Source of the DNA: Rhodoplanes sp963712435
GTDB taxonomy: Bacteria; Pseudomonadota; Alphaproteobacteria; Rhizobiales; Xanthobacteraceae
NCBI GenBank assembly: GCA_963712435.1
Contig: CAVQIB010000003.1
Location: 248,001 to 312,000 of the forward strand
Direction: 5' to 3'
DNA: 64,000 nt
This document shows positions 43,645 to 53,134 of the stretch, piece after piece (the stretch's first letter is position 1; every line of letters starts with the position of its first letter). The notes beneath the pieces were generated by a model. The model saw nothing but the letters and a program-made list of their open reading frames with translations. It was not told the origin of the DNA and made no database searches. A program made the translations under genes and the position numbers.

Positions 43645-44675
43645 ATGGCGCTCGCCCGCTCCCGGCGCGACCGCGGCGTCGATTACTGGCCGGGCTTTGT
43701 CGACGCGCTGTCGACGCTCGTGCTCGGTATCATCTTCCTGCTCACCGTCTTCGTCGTCGTGCAGTTCTTCCTGTCGCAGGAGGTCGCGGGCAAGGACACC
43801 GCGCTCGCGCGCCTCAATGCGCAAATCCTCCAGCTCACCGAATTGCTGTCCTTGGAGAAGGTCGGCAAGACCAATCTGGAAGAGGACCTGGCCCGTCTGC
43901 AGGCGAGCCTCGCCGGCGCGGAAAGCGAGCGCGAGCGGCTCAAGGCGGGGCCGGGCCGAGCGGCTTGCAGGATCAGCTCGGCGCCGCCCAGGGCAAGGTG
44001 ACCGAACTGAGCGGCGCGCTCGACACGGAGAAACGGACCACCGCGCGGGCGCTCGCCCAGGTCGAATTGCTCAATCAGCAGATCTCGGCGCTGCGCCGGC
44101 AGCTCACCGCGCTCGAATCGGCGCTGCAGGCGGCGGAGGGCAAGGACAAGGACTCGCAGACGCGCATCGCCGATCTCGGCCAGAGGCTCAATGTGGCGCT
44201 GGCGCAGCGCGTGCAGGAACTGGCGCGCTACCGTTCGGATTTCTTCGGCCGCCTGCGCACGATCCTCGGCAACCGTCCCGACATCCGCATCGTCGGCGAC
44301 CGTTTCGTATTCCAGTCGGAAATCCTGTTCGACACCGGCCAGGCGCAGCTGCGCCAGGAGGGCCGCGACGAGCTCGACAAGCTCGCGGCGGCCCTGGTCG
44401 ATCTGGAAAAACGCATCCCGCCGGACATCTCCTGGGTGCTGCGGGTGGACGGCCATACCGACATCCGCCCGATCGCCAGCCCGCAGTTCCCCTCCAACTG
44501 GGCGCTGTCCGCCGGGCGCGCCATTTCGGTCGTCCAGTATCTCGTCAGCAAGGGCGTCTCGCCGCAGCGGCTGGTCGCCGCCGGCTTCGGCGAATACCAG
44601 CCGCTCGACCCCGACCGGACCGAGGAATCCTTCCGGCGCAACCGTCGCCTCGAGCTGAAGCTCACCGAGCGGTGA
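43645..44675 (+). CDS. OmpA/MotB-type peptidoglycan-binding partner, one frame break
   Basis: The N-terminus is cytoplasmic and basic (ALARSRRDRGVDYWPGFVDAL), followed by a single membrane helix (LSTLVLGIIFLLTVFVVVQFF) and a long coiled coil (EVAGKDTALARLNAQIL to SQTRIADLGQRLNVAL). The C-terminal OmpA domain has WVLRVDGHTDIRPI and NWALSAGRAISVVQYL. The frame changes near 43950-43962 within the coiled coil; here one base appears missing (or two extra), unlike most breaks in the window. Repair gives KAGPGPSGLQDQLGAA. It anchors the MotA-like channel to peptidoglycan. Confidence 0.87.
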
Positions 44676-44765
44676 ACGGCAGCCGGGAACGCAATCATGC
44701 CGACTGACGTCGGGGGGCTTGCCGCGCCGGCGGCGAGCGGTGATCATGCCGCGCCTGGGGGACGC

Positions 44766-45243
44766 ATGCTCAAGGACTTCACCGTTCGCCACTACCAGAG
44801 AGACGACGAGGACGCCGCGATCGAGCTATGGCGGCGGACCTGGCAGGTGGCCTACCCGGCCTTTGACTTCACCGGGCGCCTCCCGTGGTGGCGCGAGCGC
44901 TGGCGGCGGGAACTCGTTCCGATGTCGGCGATCACCGTCGCCGAGACCGACGGCAAGCTGGTCGGGTTCGTCACCATCGAGGAGAGCGGCTATCTCGACC
45001 AGATCGTGGTCGCGCCGGAGGTCTGGGGATCGACGGTCGCAGCGGCGCTGGTCGACGAGGCAAAAACGCATCGCCCCGCACGGAATCGATCTGCACGTCA
45101 ACAAGGACAATGTGCGGGCGATCCGGTTCTACGAAAAACATGGCTTCTTCGTCGGCGGCGAGGACGTCAACCCGCACTCGCAATCCCCCATCCTCATGAT
45201 GTGCTGGCGGCCGAACAGCCCGGCCGACGCCGCCTATTGGTGA
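44766..45243 (+). CDS. GNAT family N-acetyltransferase, one frame break
   Basis: The product of about 158 residues begins MLKDFTVRHYQRDDEDAAIE. The acetyl-CoA binding region starts with YLDQIVVAPEVWGSTVAAAL. An extra A in the run at 45062-45066 breaks the frame; repair gives VDEAKRIAPHGIDLHVNKDN, followed by RAIRFYEKHGFFVGGED, the typical GNAT end. The substrate is unknown. The gene follows the OmpA-type gene by 90 bases. Confidence 0.85.
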
Positions 45244-45285
45244 CGCAGTCTCGGCTCCCCATCTGGTCCGGCAAGGAACGGAACG

Positions 45286-45360
45286 ATGGGACGCACGCTC
45301 ATCATCATCGGCCTGGCGATCGTCGCGATCGGCCTGCTCGCCGCGCGTCTTGCTCGCGGC
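45286..45360 (+). pseudogene. N-terminal remnant of a DUF2905 protein
   Basis: MGRTLIIIGLAIVAIGLL matches the first helix of the small two-helix DUF2905 membrane proteins. The conserved GRLPGDI region and second helix are missing; the frame continues into sequence antisense to the end of the ABC exporter gene. This appears to be a deletion remnant created where the two genes were joined. Confidence 0.55.
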
Positions 45361-45369
45361 GTGGCGGCG

Positions 45370-47202
45370 TCACTCCGCCGCCGCTGGCGTGTCGAACTGC
45401 AGCCGGGCGAGCCGGGCATAGAGGCCGCCCCGCTGCACGAGCGTGTCGTGCGTGCCTTCCTCGACGATGCGTCCGCGATCGAGCACGAGGATGCGGTCGC
45501 ATGAGAGCACGGTCGCGAGCCGATGGGCGATCACGAGCGTCGTGCGCCCCTGCATCAGATGCGCAAGGGCCGCCTGCACCAGCGTCTCGTTCTCGGCGTC
45601 GAGCGAGGAGGTCGCCTCGTCGAGCAGCAGCAGCGGGGCCCGGCGCAGGATCGCGCGGGCAATCGCAATGCGCTGCCGCTCGCCGCCCGACAGCATGACG
45701 CCGCGCTCGCCGACCGGCGTGTCCAGTCCCTGCGGCAGGCGCGCGATGAACTCGGAAGCCGCCGCGAGTTCGGCGGCGCGCCGCACATCTCGGCCTCGGA
45801 CGCGTCCGGCCGGCCGAAGCGGATGTTTTCCGCAACGCTCGCCGCGAACACCATGGCGTCCTGCGGCACCAGCGCGATATGCGCGCGCAGCTCGCGCGGA
45901 TCGACATCGGTGAGGCGCACGCCGTCGAACGTCACGTCGCCCGCGTCCGGGTCGTAGAAGCGCAGGATGAGATGGAAGATCGTGCTCTTGCCCGCGCCCG
46001 AGGGTCCGACAATGGCGACTTTCTCGCCGCGCCGGATGCGGAACGAGACGTCGTCGAGCGCCACGCTTTCCCGCCGCGCCGGATAGGCGAAGCGCACGCG
46101 CTCGAAGGCGACCTCGCCCTGCGCGCGCTCGGGCAGCGGCGCCGGATGCGGCGGCGCGGTGATCATCGGCCGGACGGCGAGCACCTCGGTCAGGCGCTCG
46201 GCGGCGCCTGCGGCCTGCGAGATCTCGCCGAACATCTGCGACAGCTCGCCGAGCGCGCCGGCCGCGAACACGGCGTAGAGGACGAACTGGCTGAGCCGGC
46301 CCGCGGTGATCCGCTGGTCGACCACGTCCTGCGCGCCGACCCAGAGGATGACGACGACGCTCGCAAAGACGAGGAAGATCACGACCGCGGTGAGCCAGGC
46401 GCGCGCGCGGGTCGAATTCGAGCGCGGCGGAATAGGCGCGCTCGACCGCCCCGGAAAAGCGGCGGGTCGCCAGCTTTTCGTTGGTGAACGCCTGCAGAAT
46501 GCGCATCGACCCGATCAGTTCGGCGGCGTAGGCGGAGGCGTCGGCCAGCGTGTCCTGCGCGGTGCGGGAGCGGCGCCGCACCAGGCGGCTGAAGCCGACG
46601 AGCGGCAGCACGATCACCGGTATCGCGGCGATCACGAAGAAGGAAAGCCGCGGGCTCGTGACCACCATCATCACCGCCGAGCCGAGAAACAGCACGAGAT
46701 TGCGCAGCGCGACCGATATCGACGTTCCGACCGCGATCTTGATCTGCGTCGTGTCGGCGGTCAGGCGCGATACGAGTTCGCCGCTGCGCGAATTGTCGAA
46801 GAAGGCGGCCGACAGCCCGGTCAGATGGTCGAACACGCTCGCGCGCAGATCGGCGACCACCCGCTCGCCGATGGTGGTCACGAGGTAGTAGCGCAGCGCG
46901 CTCGCCGCCGCGAGAACGGCGGCCACCGCGATCAGCACCATGAAATACTGATCGATGAGTCCGATGCGCTCCTCGGTGAAGCCGAAATCGATCATGCGCC
47001 TCACGGCGACCGGGATCGCGAGGGTGGCGAGCGAGGCGACCACGATGGCGAGCAGGGCGCCGACGGCGCGCGCGCGGTAGCGCGCGATGAAAGGCATCAT
47101 CGCCAAGAGAGGCCGGGCGCTGCGCCGGCGCGTCCCGTCCGGCTCTCCCCGGTCGAACGCGTCCGCCTCGGGCCCCCGCCCCCTGCCGTCAACAAAATCC
47201 AT
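45370..47202 (-). CDS. MsbA-type ABC exporter (fused permease-ATPase), two frame breaks
   Basis: The half-transporter has an N-terminal six-helix ABC membrane domain (AVGALLAIVVASLATLAIPV, FLGSAVMMVVTSPRLSFFVIA, IFLVFASVVVILWVGAQDVV) and a C-terminal ATPase with Walker A VGPSGAGKSTIF, signature MLSGGERQRIAIARA and Walker B LLLLDEATSSLD. An extra T at 46415-46416 breaks the permease; repair gives AALESTRARAWLTAVVIF. A missing G near 45787-45791 breaks the ATPase; repair gives SEAEDVRRAAELAAAS. Transporters of this type flip lipids or export drugs; the substrate is unknown. Confidence 0.9.
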   Translation of the reverse strand: MDFVDGRGRGPEADAFDRGEPDGTRRRSARPLLAMMPFIARYRARAVGALLAIVVASLATLAIPVAVRRMIDFGFTEERIGLIDQYFMVLIAVAAVLAAASALRYYLVTTIGERVVADLRASVFDHLTGLSAAFFDNSRSGELVSRLTADTTQIKIAVGTSISVALRNLVLFLGSAVMMVVTSPRLSFFVIAAIPVIVLPLVGFSRLVRRRSRTAQDTLADASAYAAELIGSMRILQAFTNEKLATRRFSGAVERAYSAALEFDPRARLAHRGRDLPRLCERRRHPLGRRAGRGRPADHRGPAQPVRPLRRVRGRRARRAVADVRRDLAGRRRRRAPDRGARRPADDHRAAASGAAARARAGRGRLRARALRLSGAAGKRGARRRLVPHPARRESRHCRTLGRGQEHDLPSHPALLRPGRGRRDVRRRAPHRCRSARAARAYRAGAAGRHGVRGERCGKHPLRPAGRVRGRDVRRAAELAAASEFIARLPQGLDTPVGERGVMLSGGERQRIAIARAILRRAPLLLLDEATSSLDAENETLVQAALAHLMQGRTTLVIAHRLATVLSCDRILVLDRGRIVEEGTHDTLVQRGGLYARLARLQFDTPAAAE

Positions 47203-47405
47203 GGATGATTGTCTCCGATCGCCGATGCGCGATCCGTGGCCGGCGAGAATGCCCCTCGCGGCGACGCGATACAACCACCCTCTGGCGGCAGCGCTCGCGA
47301 AGAGACGGAACGGTGTTCCCTCGCGCGGGCAAGAGGTCAACCCGCCGCGCGTGCGACCGGCGGCCGTTCGCGGCGGATCGCGCTCGCGCACACGGCGGCC
47401 GCGCT

Positions 47406-47579
47406 TCAGAAGATCAGTTCGCCCGCCGCCCAGGCAAGCAGAACGACGATGATGGCCAGGGCCAGAAACACCCCGAACAGGATCAGGGCAATCTTCCGCG
47501 CGCCCGCGGCGATGCCGGAAAACCCGAGCGCGCCGGCAATGACGGAGACCACCAGGAAAATGACGGCCCACTTCAACAT
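47406..47579 (-). CDS. DUF1328 small membrane protein
   Basis: This 57-residue protein starts MLKWAVIFLVVSVIAGALGF and has two helices joined by GIAAGARKIALILFGVFLAL, the DUF1328 (YtjA) pattern. It is an inner-membrane protein of unknown function, often stress-associated. ATG 47579 is preferred over an upstream in-frame ATG at 47591. Confidence 0.92.
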   Translation of the reverse strand: MLKWAVIFLVVSVIAGALGFSGIAAGARKIALILFGVFLALAIIVVLLAWAAGELIF

Positions 47580-47810
47580 CGATGCCTCCACGGCCCTGCG
47601 CCGGAATTCGGCGGCCGCGGTCGCCCGGACCGGCGCGCGCCCGTTTGCAGTCTCACTGTCGCGGAAGGAACCGCTCGCCGCAGTCCCGGTTCCAGGCTAT
47701 GCGGACAAGCGGGTTGCGCCCGCGATTCCGCCGAACGCTTGTCTGGGCGGCGCGCATGGGCTATCAGCACGCGGAATCCAGCGAACAGCGCACCAGAGCC
47801 GGCCAAAATC

Positions 47811-48035
47811 ATGAAATCCGATATCCACCCCCAATATCACACGATCAAGGTCGTCATGACGGACGGCACCGAGTTCGAGACGCGCACAACCTGGGGCAGC
47901 CCGGGCGACACATTGCGGCTCGACATCGATCCGAGGTCGCATCCGGCATGGACCGGCGGGACGCAACAGCTTCTCGACCGCGGCGGCCGCGTTTCGCGCT
48001 TCCAGAAGAAGTTCTCCGGGCTCGGCCTGAAATAG
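47811..48035 (+). CDS. rpmE: 50S ribosomal protein L31
   Basis: The 74-residue protein starts MKSDIHPQYHTIKVVMTDGT and ends SRFQKKFSGLGLK. It is the C- form without the zinc-binding cysteines, as usual for alphaproteobacteria. HPAWTGGTQQLLDRGGR is the conserved central block. It is convergent with rcdA; a short GGGCG/CGCCC hairpin lies in the 16-base gap. Confidence 0.96.
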   Translation: MKSDIHPQYHTIKVVMTDGTEFETRTTWGSPGDTLRLDIDPRSHPAWTGGTQQLLDRGGRVSRFQKKFSGLGLK

Positions 48036-48051
48036 GCGGGGCGTTTTCGCC

Positions 48052-48576
48052 CTAGGAATGGTCGCGGCGCTCGAATGCCGCCTTGAGCAGGCCCATTTGC
48101 CGGTCGAGCGGATTTGCCCGCGCCGCGCCCCCGGGGGCCGGCGCATGGATCGTCGCATCGAGCCGGCGAACTTCCGATTGCAGCCGCGACGTTCGCAGGA
48201 TCAGATCCACCAGTTCCTCCGGCAGGATGCCGAGCACCTCTTCGTCGGCGATGCCCGGCTCGCCCAGCCGGACCCGCGTCTTCTCCTTGTTCGCCTGGGC
48301 AAGCGACATCTCGCCTTCATTGACCGCGCGATGCAGGAGCAGCCAGGAGGCGAGCTGCATCAGCCGCGTCGTGAGGCGCATGCTCTCGGTCGCATAAGAC
48401 AGCGCCGCCGAACGCGTGAGCTTTTTCGATTCCTGCCGCCCCGGCCCGTCGAGATAGGCCGCCGTCTGCTCGACGAGCTTCATGCCGTCGCGAAACAGCG
48501 CCGAAAAGGCTTCCGACGCCGCGAGCCGCTCGCCGAACGCGACGAGGCCCCCTTCACTACTCGTGCTGCCGGCCAT
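48052..48576 (-). CDS. rcdA: RcdA/DUF1465 family ClpXP accessory factor
   Basis: The 174-residue protein matches the DUF1465 family, whose Caulobacter member RcdA links CpdR-primed ClpXP to CtrA and other substrates. Conserved features are the helical bundle segments AASEAFSALFRDGMKLVEQT, TESMRLTTRLMQLASWLLLH and DEEVLGILPEELVDLILRT. The start is ATG 48576. CpdR is encoded at 4.7-5.1 kb in this window, so both adaptors are present although not adjacent. Confidence 0.88.
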   Translation of the reverse strand: MAGSTSSEGGLVAFGERLAASEAFSALFRDGMKLVEQTAAYLDGPGRQESKKLTRSAALSYATESMRLTTRLMQLASWLLLHRAVNEGEMSLAQANKEKTRVRLGEPGIADEEVLGILPEELVDLILRTSRLQSEVRRLDATIHAPAPGGAARANPLDRQMGLLKAAFERRDHS

Positions 48577-48685
48577 GGCGACCCCTTCGTGCAGCAAATT
48601 ATGACTTCGCGCCCGCGACGGGAGTCCAGCAGCGGCAATAGGAACTTGAATACATAGTTTCCGCCGCAGCCGAGAGTTGTGCGGC

Positions 48686-48782
48686 AAAAAAAAGCCGCCG
48701 TCGCCGGCGGCTTAGAAGTGATAACAGGGAGGCGTCAACAGAGTGGACGGGAGCCACTCACGTCCAACCAATGGACGGACGG
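48686..48782 (-). ncRNA. AbcR (alpha-r15)-like small RNA
   Basis: On the minus strand three hairpins follow each other: CGTCCA/TGGACG (48761-48777), GAGTGG/CCACTC with a CTCCCGT loop (48741-48759), and an intrinsic terminator AAGCCGCCG/CGGCGGCTT (48692-48713) followed by eight T (48686-48693). Between hairpins 2 and 3 lies a single-stranded GCCTCCCTGTTATCACTTC. A CTCCC loop plus a CCTCCC single-stranded motif before a strong terminator is the layout of the rhizobial AbcR/alpha-r15 RNAs, which with Hfq silence ABC-transporter mRNAs. The family call is from architecture and remembered motifs. The 5' end is estimated. Confidence 0.6.
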
Positions 48783-48864
48783 TCGAGTAGTAATCGAGAA
48801 AGCTTAACGTCGTCCTAAGCCTACAGGAAAGGGCCTTCCGCCCGCGCCAGGCTGCAAGCCGTTG

Positions 48865-49059
48865 TCATCGTTTGAAAAACTGGTCGGCAGCCGAGCGCGA
48901 GGCGCGTTTTTTGGCCAACGCTTCGTCAAGCCTGCCGATCTCCTCGCGCAGCAGCGCGATCCGGTCGGCAAGCTCCTCGACCGACAGCAAAGCGAGATCC
49001 TGGCCGATCTCGTGGGCGACTTTCCTTTTCGGCCGATCGTCTTCTTCCATCGCGGGCAT
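48865..49059 (-). CDS. DUF1192 family protein
   Basis: The 64-residue soluble protein reads MPAMEEDDRPKRKVAHEIGQ and LALLSVEELADRIALLREEI, a short acidic head and a coiled-coil helix typical of DUF1192. Function is unknown. ATG 49059 is favoured; ATG 49050 also fits the family length. The sRNA gene downstream may be separately transcribed or processed from this transcript. Confidence 0.85.
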   Translation of the reverse strand: MPAMEEDDRPKRKVAHEIGQDLALLSVEELADRIALLREEIGRLDEALAKKRASRSAADQFFKR

Positions 49060-49185
49060 GGCGCTCCTCCTGCGGGTGGCGGCGAACCTATCCGCCGGCG
49101 CCCCGGTCGTCACCTGCGCCGCCGCGTTTTGAGCACACCGCCCGATGCGCTAAGACAAGCGACCCGCATCCATCAGGACCCTCCG

Positions 49186-50184
49186 ATGACCCCCATTCCG
49201 GCCCGCATGACCGCCATAGGCATTCGCGCGCCTGGCGGCCCGGACGTTCTCGTCGCCGAAGAGCGGCCGGTCCCGACGCCCGGACCGGGCGAAATCCTGG
49301 TCGCGGTCGAAGCCGCCGGCGTCAACCGGCCGGACGTGTTGCAGCGGCAGGGCCTCTATCCGCCGCCCAAGGGCGCGCCCGACATCCCCGGCCTGGAAAT
49401 CGCGGGACGGGTGGCGGCGTGCGGCGCGGGCGTTCAACGCTGGCGCGCGGGCGACCGCGTCGCCGCGCTCGTGATCGGCGGCGGCTACGCCGAATACTGC
49501 CTGTCGCACGAGACCCACGCGCTGCCCGTCCCGACAAACCTCACTCCCGTCGAAGCCGCCGCCGTTCCGGAGACCTTCTTCACCGTCTGGCACAATGTGT
49601 TCGAGCGGGGCGGGCTGAAGAGCGGCGAAACGCTCCTGGTGCATGGCGGCAGTTCCGGCATCGGAACGACGGCCATCCAGCTCGCCAAGGCGTTCGGCGC
49701 GCGGGTGATCACGACGGCCGGCTCGGCCGAGAAATGCGCCGCCTGCCGCGCGCTCGGCGCCGACCTCGCCATCGACTACAAGTCGGAGGACTTCGTTGCG
49801 GCCACCAAGAGCGCCACCGACGGGCGCGGCGTCGACGTCATCCTCGACATGGTGGGCGGCGACTATATCGAACGCAATTTCGAAGCTGCCGCCGTCGAGG
49901 GCCGCATCGTGCAGATCGGCTTTCAAGGCTCGCCGCGGGCAAGCGTCGATTTTCGCCGCATTCTGCTCAAGCGCCTGCACCATACCGGCTCGACGCTGCG
50001 CTCCCGTTCGGTGGCCGACAAGGCGGCGATCGCGCGCGCGGTCGAAGAAAAGTTGTGGCCGCTGATCGCGGCGGGCCGCGTGCGGCCGGTCATGGACCGG
50101 ACCTTCCCGCTCGCCGCGGCGGCGGATGCGCATGCGCGCATGGAATCGAGCGCGCATATCGGCAAGATCGTGCTGACGATCTGA
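49186..50184 (+). CDS. NAD(P)H:quinone oxidoreductase (zinc-less MDR family)
   Basis: The 332-residue protein has the quinone oxidoreductase pattern: EAAGVNRPDVLQRQGLYPPP, PGLEIAGRVAACG, the NADPH-binding LLVHGGSSGIGTTAIQLAKA, and the C-terminal RIVQIGFQGSPRASVDF. This family reduces quinones or aldehydes with NADPH and is often labelled PIG3-like. An AGGA box precedes ATG 49186. The gene is intact. Confidence 0.93.
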   Translation: MTPIPARMTAIGIRAPGGPDVLVAEERPVPTPGPGEILVAVEAAGVNRPDVLQRQGLYPPPKGAPDIPGLEIAGRVAACGAGVQRWRAGDRVAALVIGGGYAEYCLSHETHALPVPTNLTPVEAAAVPETFFTVWHNVFERGGLKSGETLLVHGGSSGIGTTAIQLAKAFGARVITTAGSAEKCAACRALGADLAIDYKSEDFVAATKSATDGRGVDVILDMVGGDYIERNFEAAAVEGRIVQIGFQGSPRASVDFRRILLKRLHHTGSTLRSRSVADKAAIARAVEEKLWPLIAAGRVRPVMDRTFPLAAAADAHARMESSAHIGKIVLTI

Positions 50185-50190
50185 CCGCAG

Positions 50191-53134
50191 ATGGAGCATT
50201 TTGTCGCCATAAGGTCGATTTACCGCTCGCTCGGCCGGCGGGGGCGCCAGGCTGGAGGTCCAGGCTTGAGGCGCGCCACATTCGCAGCAGCGGTGCTGCT
50301 CCTCGTTTTCGGGGCGGCGACCGCCGCGCAGGCCGTGCAGGCGGTCAATGTCCGCCGCGACGCGCCGGCGATCGACCTCACCGAAGCGGTCGAGCGGCAG
50401 CAGACCGAGGGCGACCGCGTGCAGGTGTCGACCGCGCCCGGGCCCGACGGCATCGTGCGCAGAATCGAAGTGCGCGCGCGCGAGGGGGGCAACAATTGGC
50501 TCGTCTTCGCCCTCGCCAATCCGAGCGACGAGCAGCTCGATCGCCTGATCGTCGTGCCGCACTACCAGATGGTCGGCTCGGGGCTGATCTGGCCGGACCT
50601 CGGGCTCTCCCGCGTGGCGACCATCACGCCGAGCGCCGGCGACCGTCCCGACCGCCAGGACAGCGCTACCGCAGACATTTTCCGCGTCACGCTCGATCCG
50701 GGCGCCGTGGTCACGTTCGTGATGGAGCTGCGCACCAACCGCCTGCCGCACATCTATTTGTGGGAGCCGGAGGCCTACAAGGACAAGATCAACAGCTTCA
50801 CGCTCTACCACGGCATCGTCATCGGGATCGCCGGCCTGCTCGCGTTGTTCCTGACCATCCTGTTCGTGGTCAAGGGCAGCGTGATGTTTCCCGCCGCAGC
50901 GGCGCTCGCCTGGGCGGTCCTGATCTATATCGGCGTGGATTTCGGTTTCTGGGCGAAGATATTCGACATGTCGGCGGGGGCCGAGCGCATCTGGCGCGCC
51001 TGCGCCGAGGCGATCCTCGCGGCGACCCTCGTCGTGTTCCTGTTCGCCTATCTCAATCTCAGCCGCTGGCATGTGCGCTACGCGCATGTGGCGATCGGAT
51101 GGATCACCGCGCTCGCCGCGCTCGTCGCCGTCGCGCTGTACGATCCGCCGATCGCTTCGGGGATCGCCCGGCTCTCGCTGCTGCTGGTCGCCGCCGCCGG
51201 GTTCGGCCTCGTGGTCTTTCTTTCGACCCGCGGTTCCGATCGCGCCGTGCTTTTGATCCCGACCTGGTTTTTGTTCCTCATCTGGGTGCTCGCGGCCGGC
51301 CATGACGGTGACCGGCGCGGTGACCAACGACATTGTCGGGCCGGCGCTGCTCGGCGGCCTCGTGCTGATCGTCATGCTGATCGGGTTCACGGTGATGCAG
51401 CACGCCTTCGCCGGGGGCGTGACGCAGGGCATCGTCTCCGACATGGAGCGGCGCGCGCTGGCGCTGACCGGCGCCGGCGACCTGATCTGGGATTGGGACG
51501 TCGCCGCCGACAAGGTGTTCACGAGCCCGGAGACCGAACACGCGCTGGGGCTCGCGCGCGGCACGCTCGATGGACCGGCGGCGCAGTGGCTCGACGTGCT
51601 GCATCCGATGGACCGCGACCGCTTCCGCACGGCGCTAGACCGGATCACCGAGCAGCGGCGGGGCCGTCTCGTCCTCGACTTCCGCCTGCGCGGCGCCGAC
51701 GGGCACTTCCTGTGGTTCGAGCTCAAGGCCCGGCCGGTGGTCGGGTCGGATGGCGAGGTGGTGCGCCTGGTCGGCACGCTGACCGATGTGACCGGGTTCA
51801 AGATCGCCGAAGAACGGCTGTTGCACGATGCGGTGCACGACAATCTGACCGGCCTGCCGAACCGCCAGCTGCTGCTCGACCGGCTCGAGGCCGTGCTGGG
51901 CTTCGCAAGAGCCAATAGCGGCGTCCGGCCGACGGTGATGGTGATCGATCTCGATCGTTTCCAGCAGGTCAACGATTCCGTCGGCATGGCGGTCGGCAAT
52001 TCGATCCTGCTCACGCTCGCCCGCCGGCTTGCACGCCAGCTCAAGCCGCAGGACACGCTGGCGCGGCTGTCCGGCGAGACGTTCGGCCTGATCCTCGTAT
52101 CGGAAAAGGAGGCCGGCCGGATCATCGCCTTCGCCGAGACGATGCGCAAAGCGATCAACGGCCCGATCACATTCGGCGAGCGCGAGATCAATCTCACCGC
52201 GTCCATCGGGCTTGCGCTGTCGGACGGCCAGCCGCAGCGCGGCGAGGACCTGCTGAAGGACGCCGAGCTCGCCATGTTCCATGGCAAGCGCATCGGCGGC
52301 GACCGCATCGAGGTGTTCAAGCCGGCGATGCGCGCGCGCAAGACCGACCAGCTCGCGCTCGAATCCGAGCTGCGCCGTGCGCTCGAACGCGAGGAGATCA
52401 CCGTTCTCTATCAGCCGATCTTGCGCCTGGAGGATCGCTCGGTCGGCGGCTTCGAGGCGCTCGCGCGCTGGGACCACCCGAAAATGGGACGCCTGTCGCC
52501 GTTCGAATTCGTTTCGATCGCGGAGGAGATCGGCCTCATCTCCGATCTCGGACTGTTCGTGCTCGAACGCACGGCGCGCCAGCTCGCGATCTGGCAACGC
52601 GCAAATCCGGCCCGCATTCCGCTCTTCGCCAGCGTGCATGTGTCGTCACGGCAGGTGTTGCGCCACGACCTGATCCAGGACTTGCGCACGGTGCTGACGC
52701 GATCCGGCCTGGTCCGCGGCAGCCTCAAGCTCGAACTGACCGAGACGCTGGTGATGGAGAATCCCGAGCTCGCCGCACAAATCCTTCCGCGACTGAGAGA
52801 GCTCGGCGCAGGGCTCACGCTGGACGAGTTCGGCACCGGGCATTCCTCGCTCGCCTATCTGCAACGTTTCCCGTTCGACATGATCAAGATCGACAAGTCG
52901 TTCGTGCGAACGACGGCGAAGGGCTCGCGGCCCGTCGTCCTGCGCTCCATCATCGGGCTTGCCCACGATCTCGGCATGGAGGTGGTGGCGGAAGGCGCGG
53001 AAACGGAATCCGATGCGGTCGAGCTTCACCAGCTCGGCTGCGAATACGTGCAAGGAAATCCGTTCGGCGAGCCAATGGCCGCCGAGGCCGTGCGCGACCT
53101 GCTCATCAAGGATCGGCTCGCGCTCGCGCGCTGA
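50191..53134 (+). CDS. membrane GGDEF-EAL protein with 7TM and PAS domains, one frame break
   Basis: About 980 residues. A leader helix (about 30-48) is followed by a periplasmic 7TMR-DISM-like domain (about 50-200), seven hydrophobic helices (about 205-425), a PAS-like domain (GDLIWDWDVAADKVFTSPE ... GADGHFLWFELKARPV), then GGDEF and EAL domains. One extra base near 51294-51301 interrupts the last membrane helix; repair gives VLAAAMTVTGAVTNDIVG. The GGDEF active site is degenerate (RLSGETFGLI), so cyclase activity is unlikely. The EAL domain keeps FEALARW, ELTETLVM and IKIDKSF but has SVHVSSRQ (usual Asn replaced by His) and LDEFGTG (second Asp is Glu). Phosphodiesterase activity is therefore possible but not certain. 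Confidence 0.9.

Noticed and set aside
49150..52401. Very long open frame (1083 codons) on the minus strand
   Set aside because: It is antisense to the quinone oxidoreductase and GGDEF-EAL genes, is rich in Arg/Ser/Pro low-complexity sequence, and shows no domain. High GC produces such open shadows.
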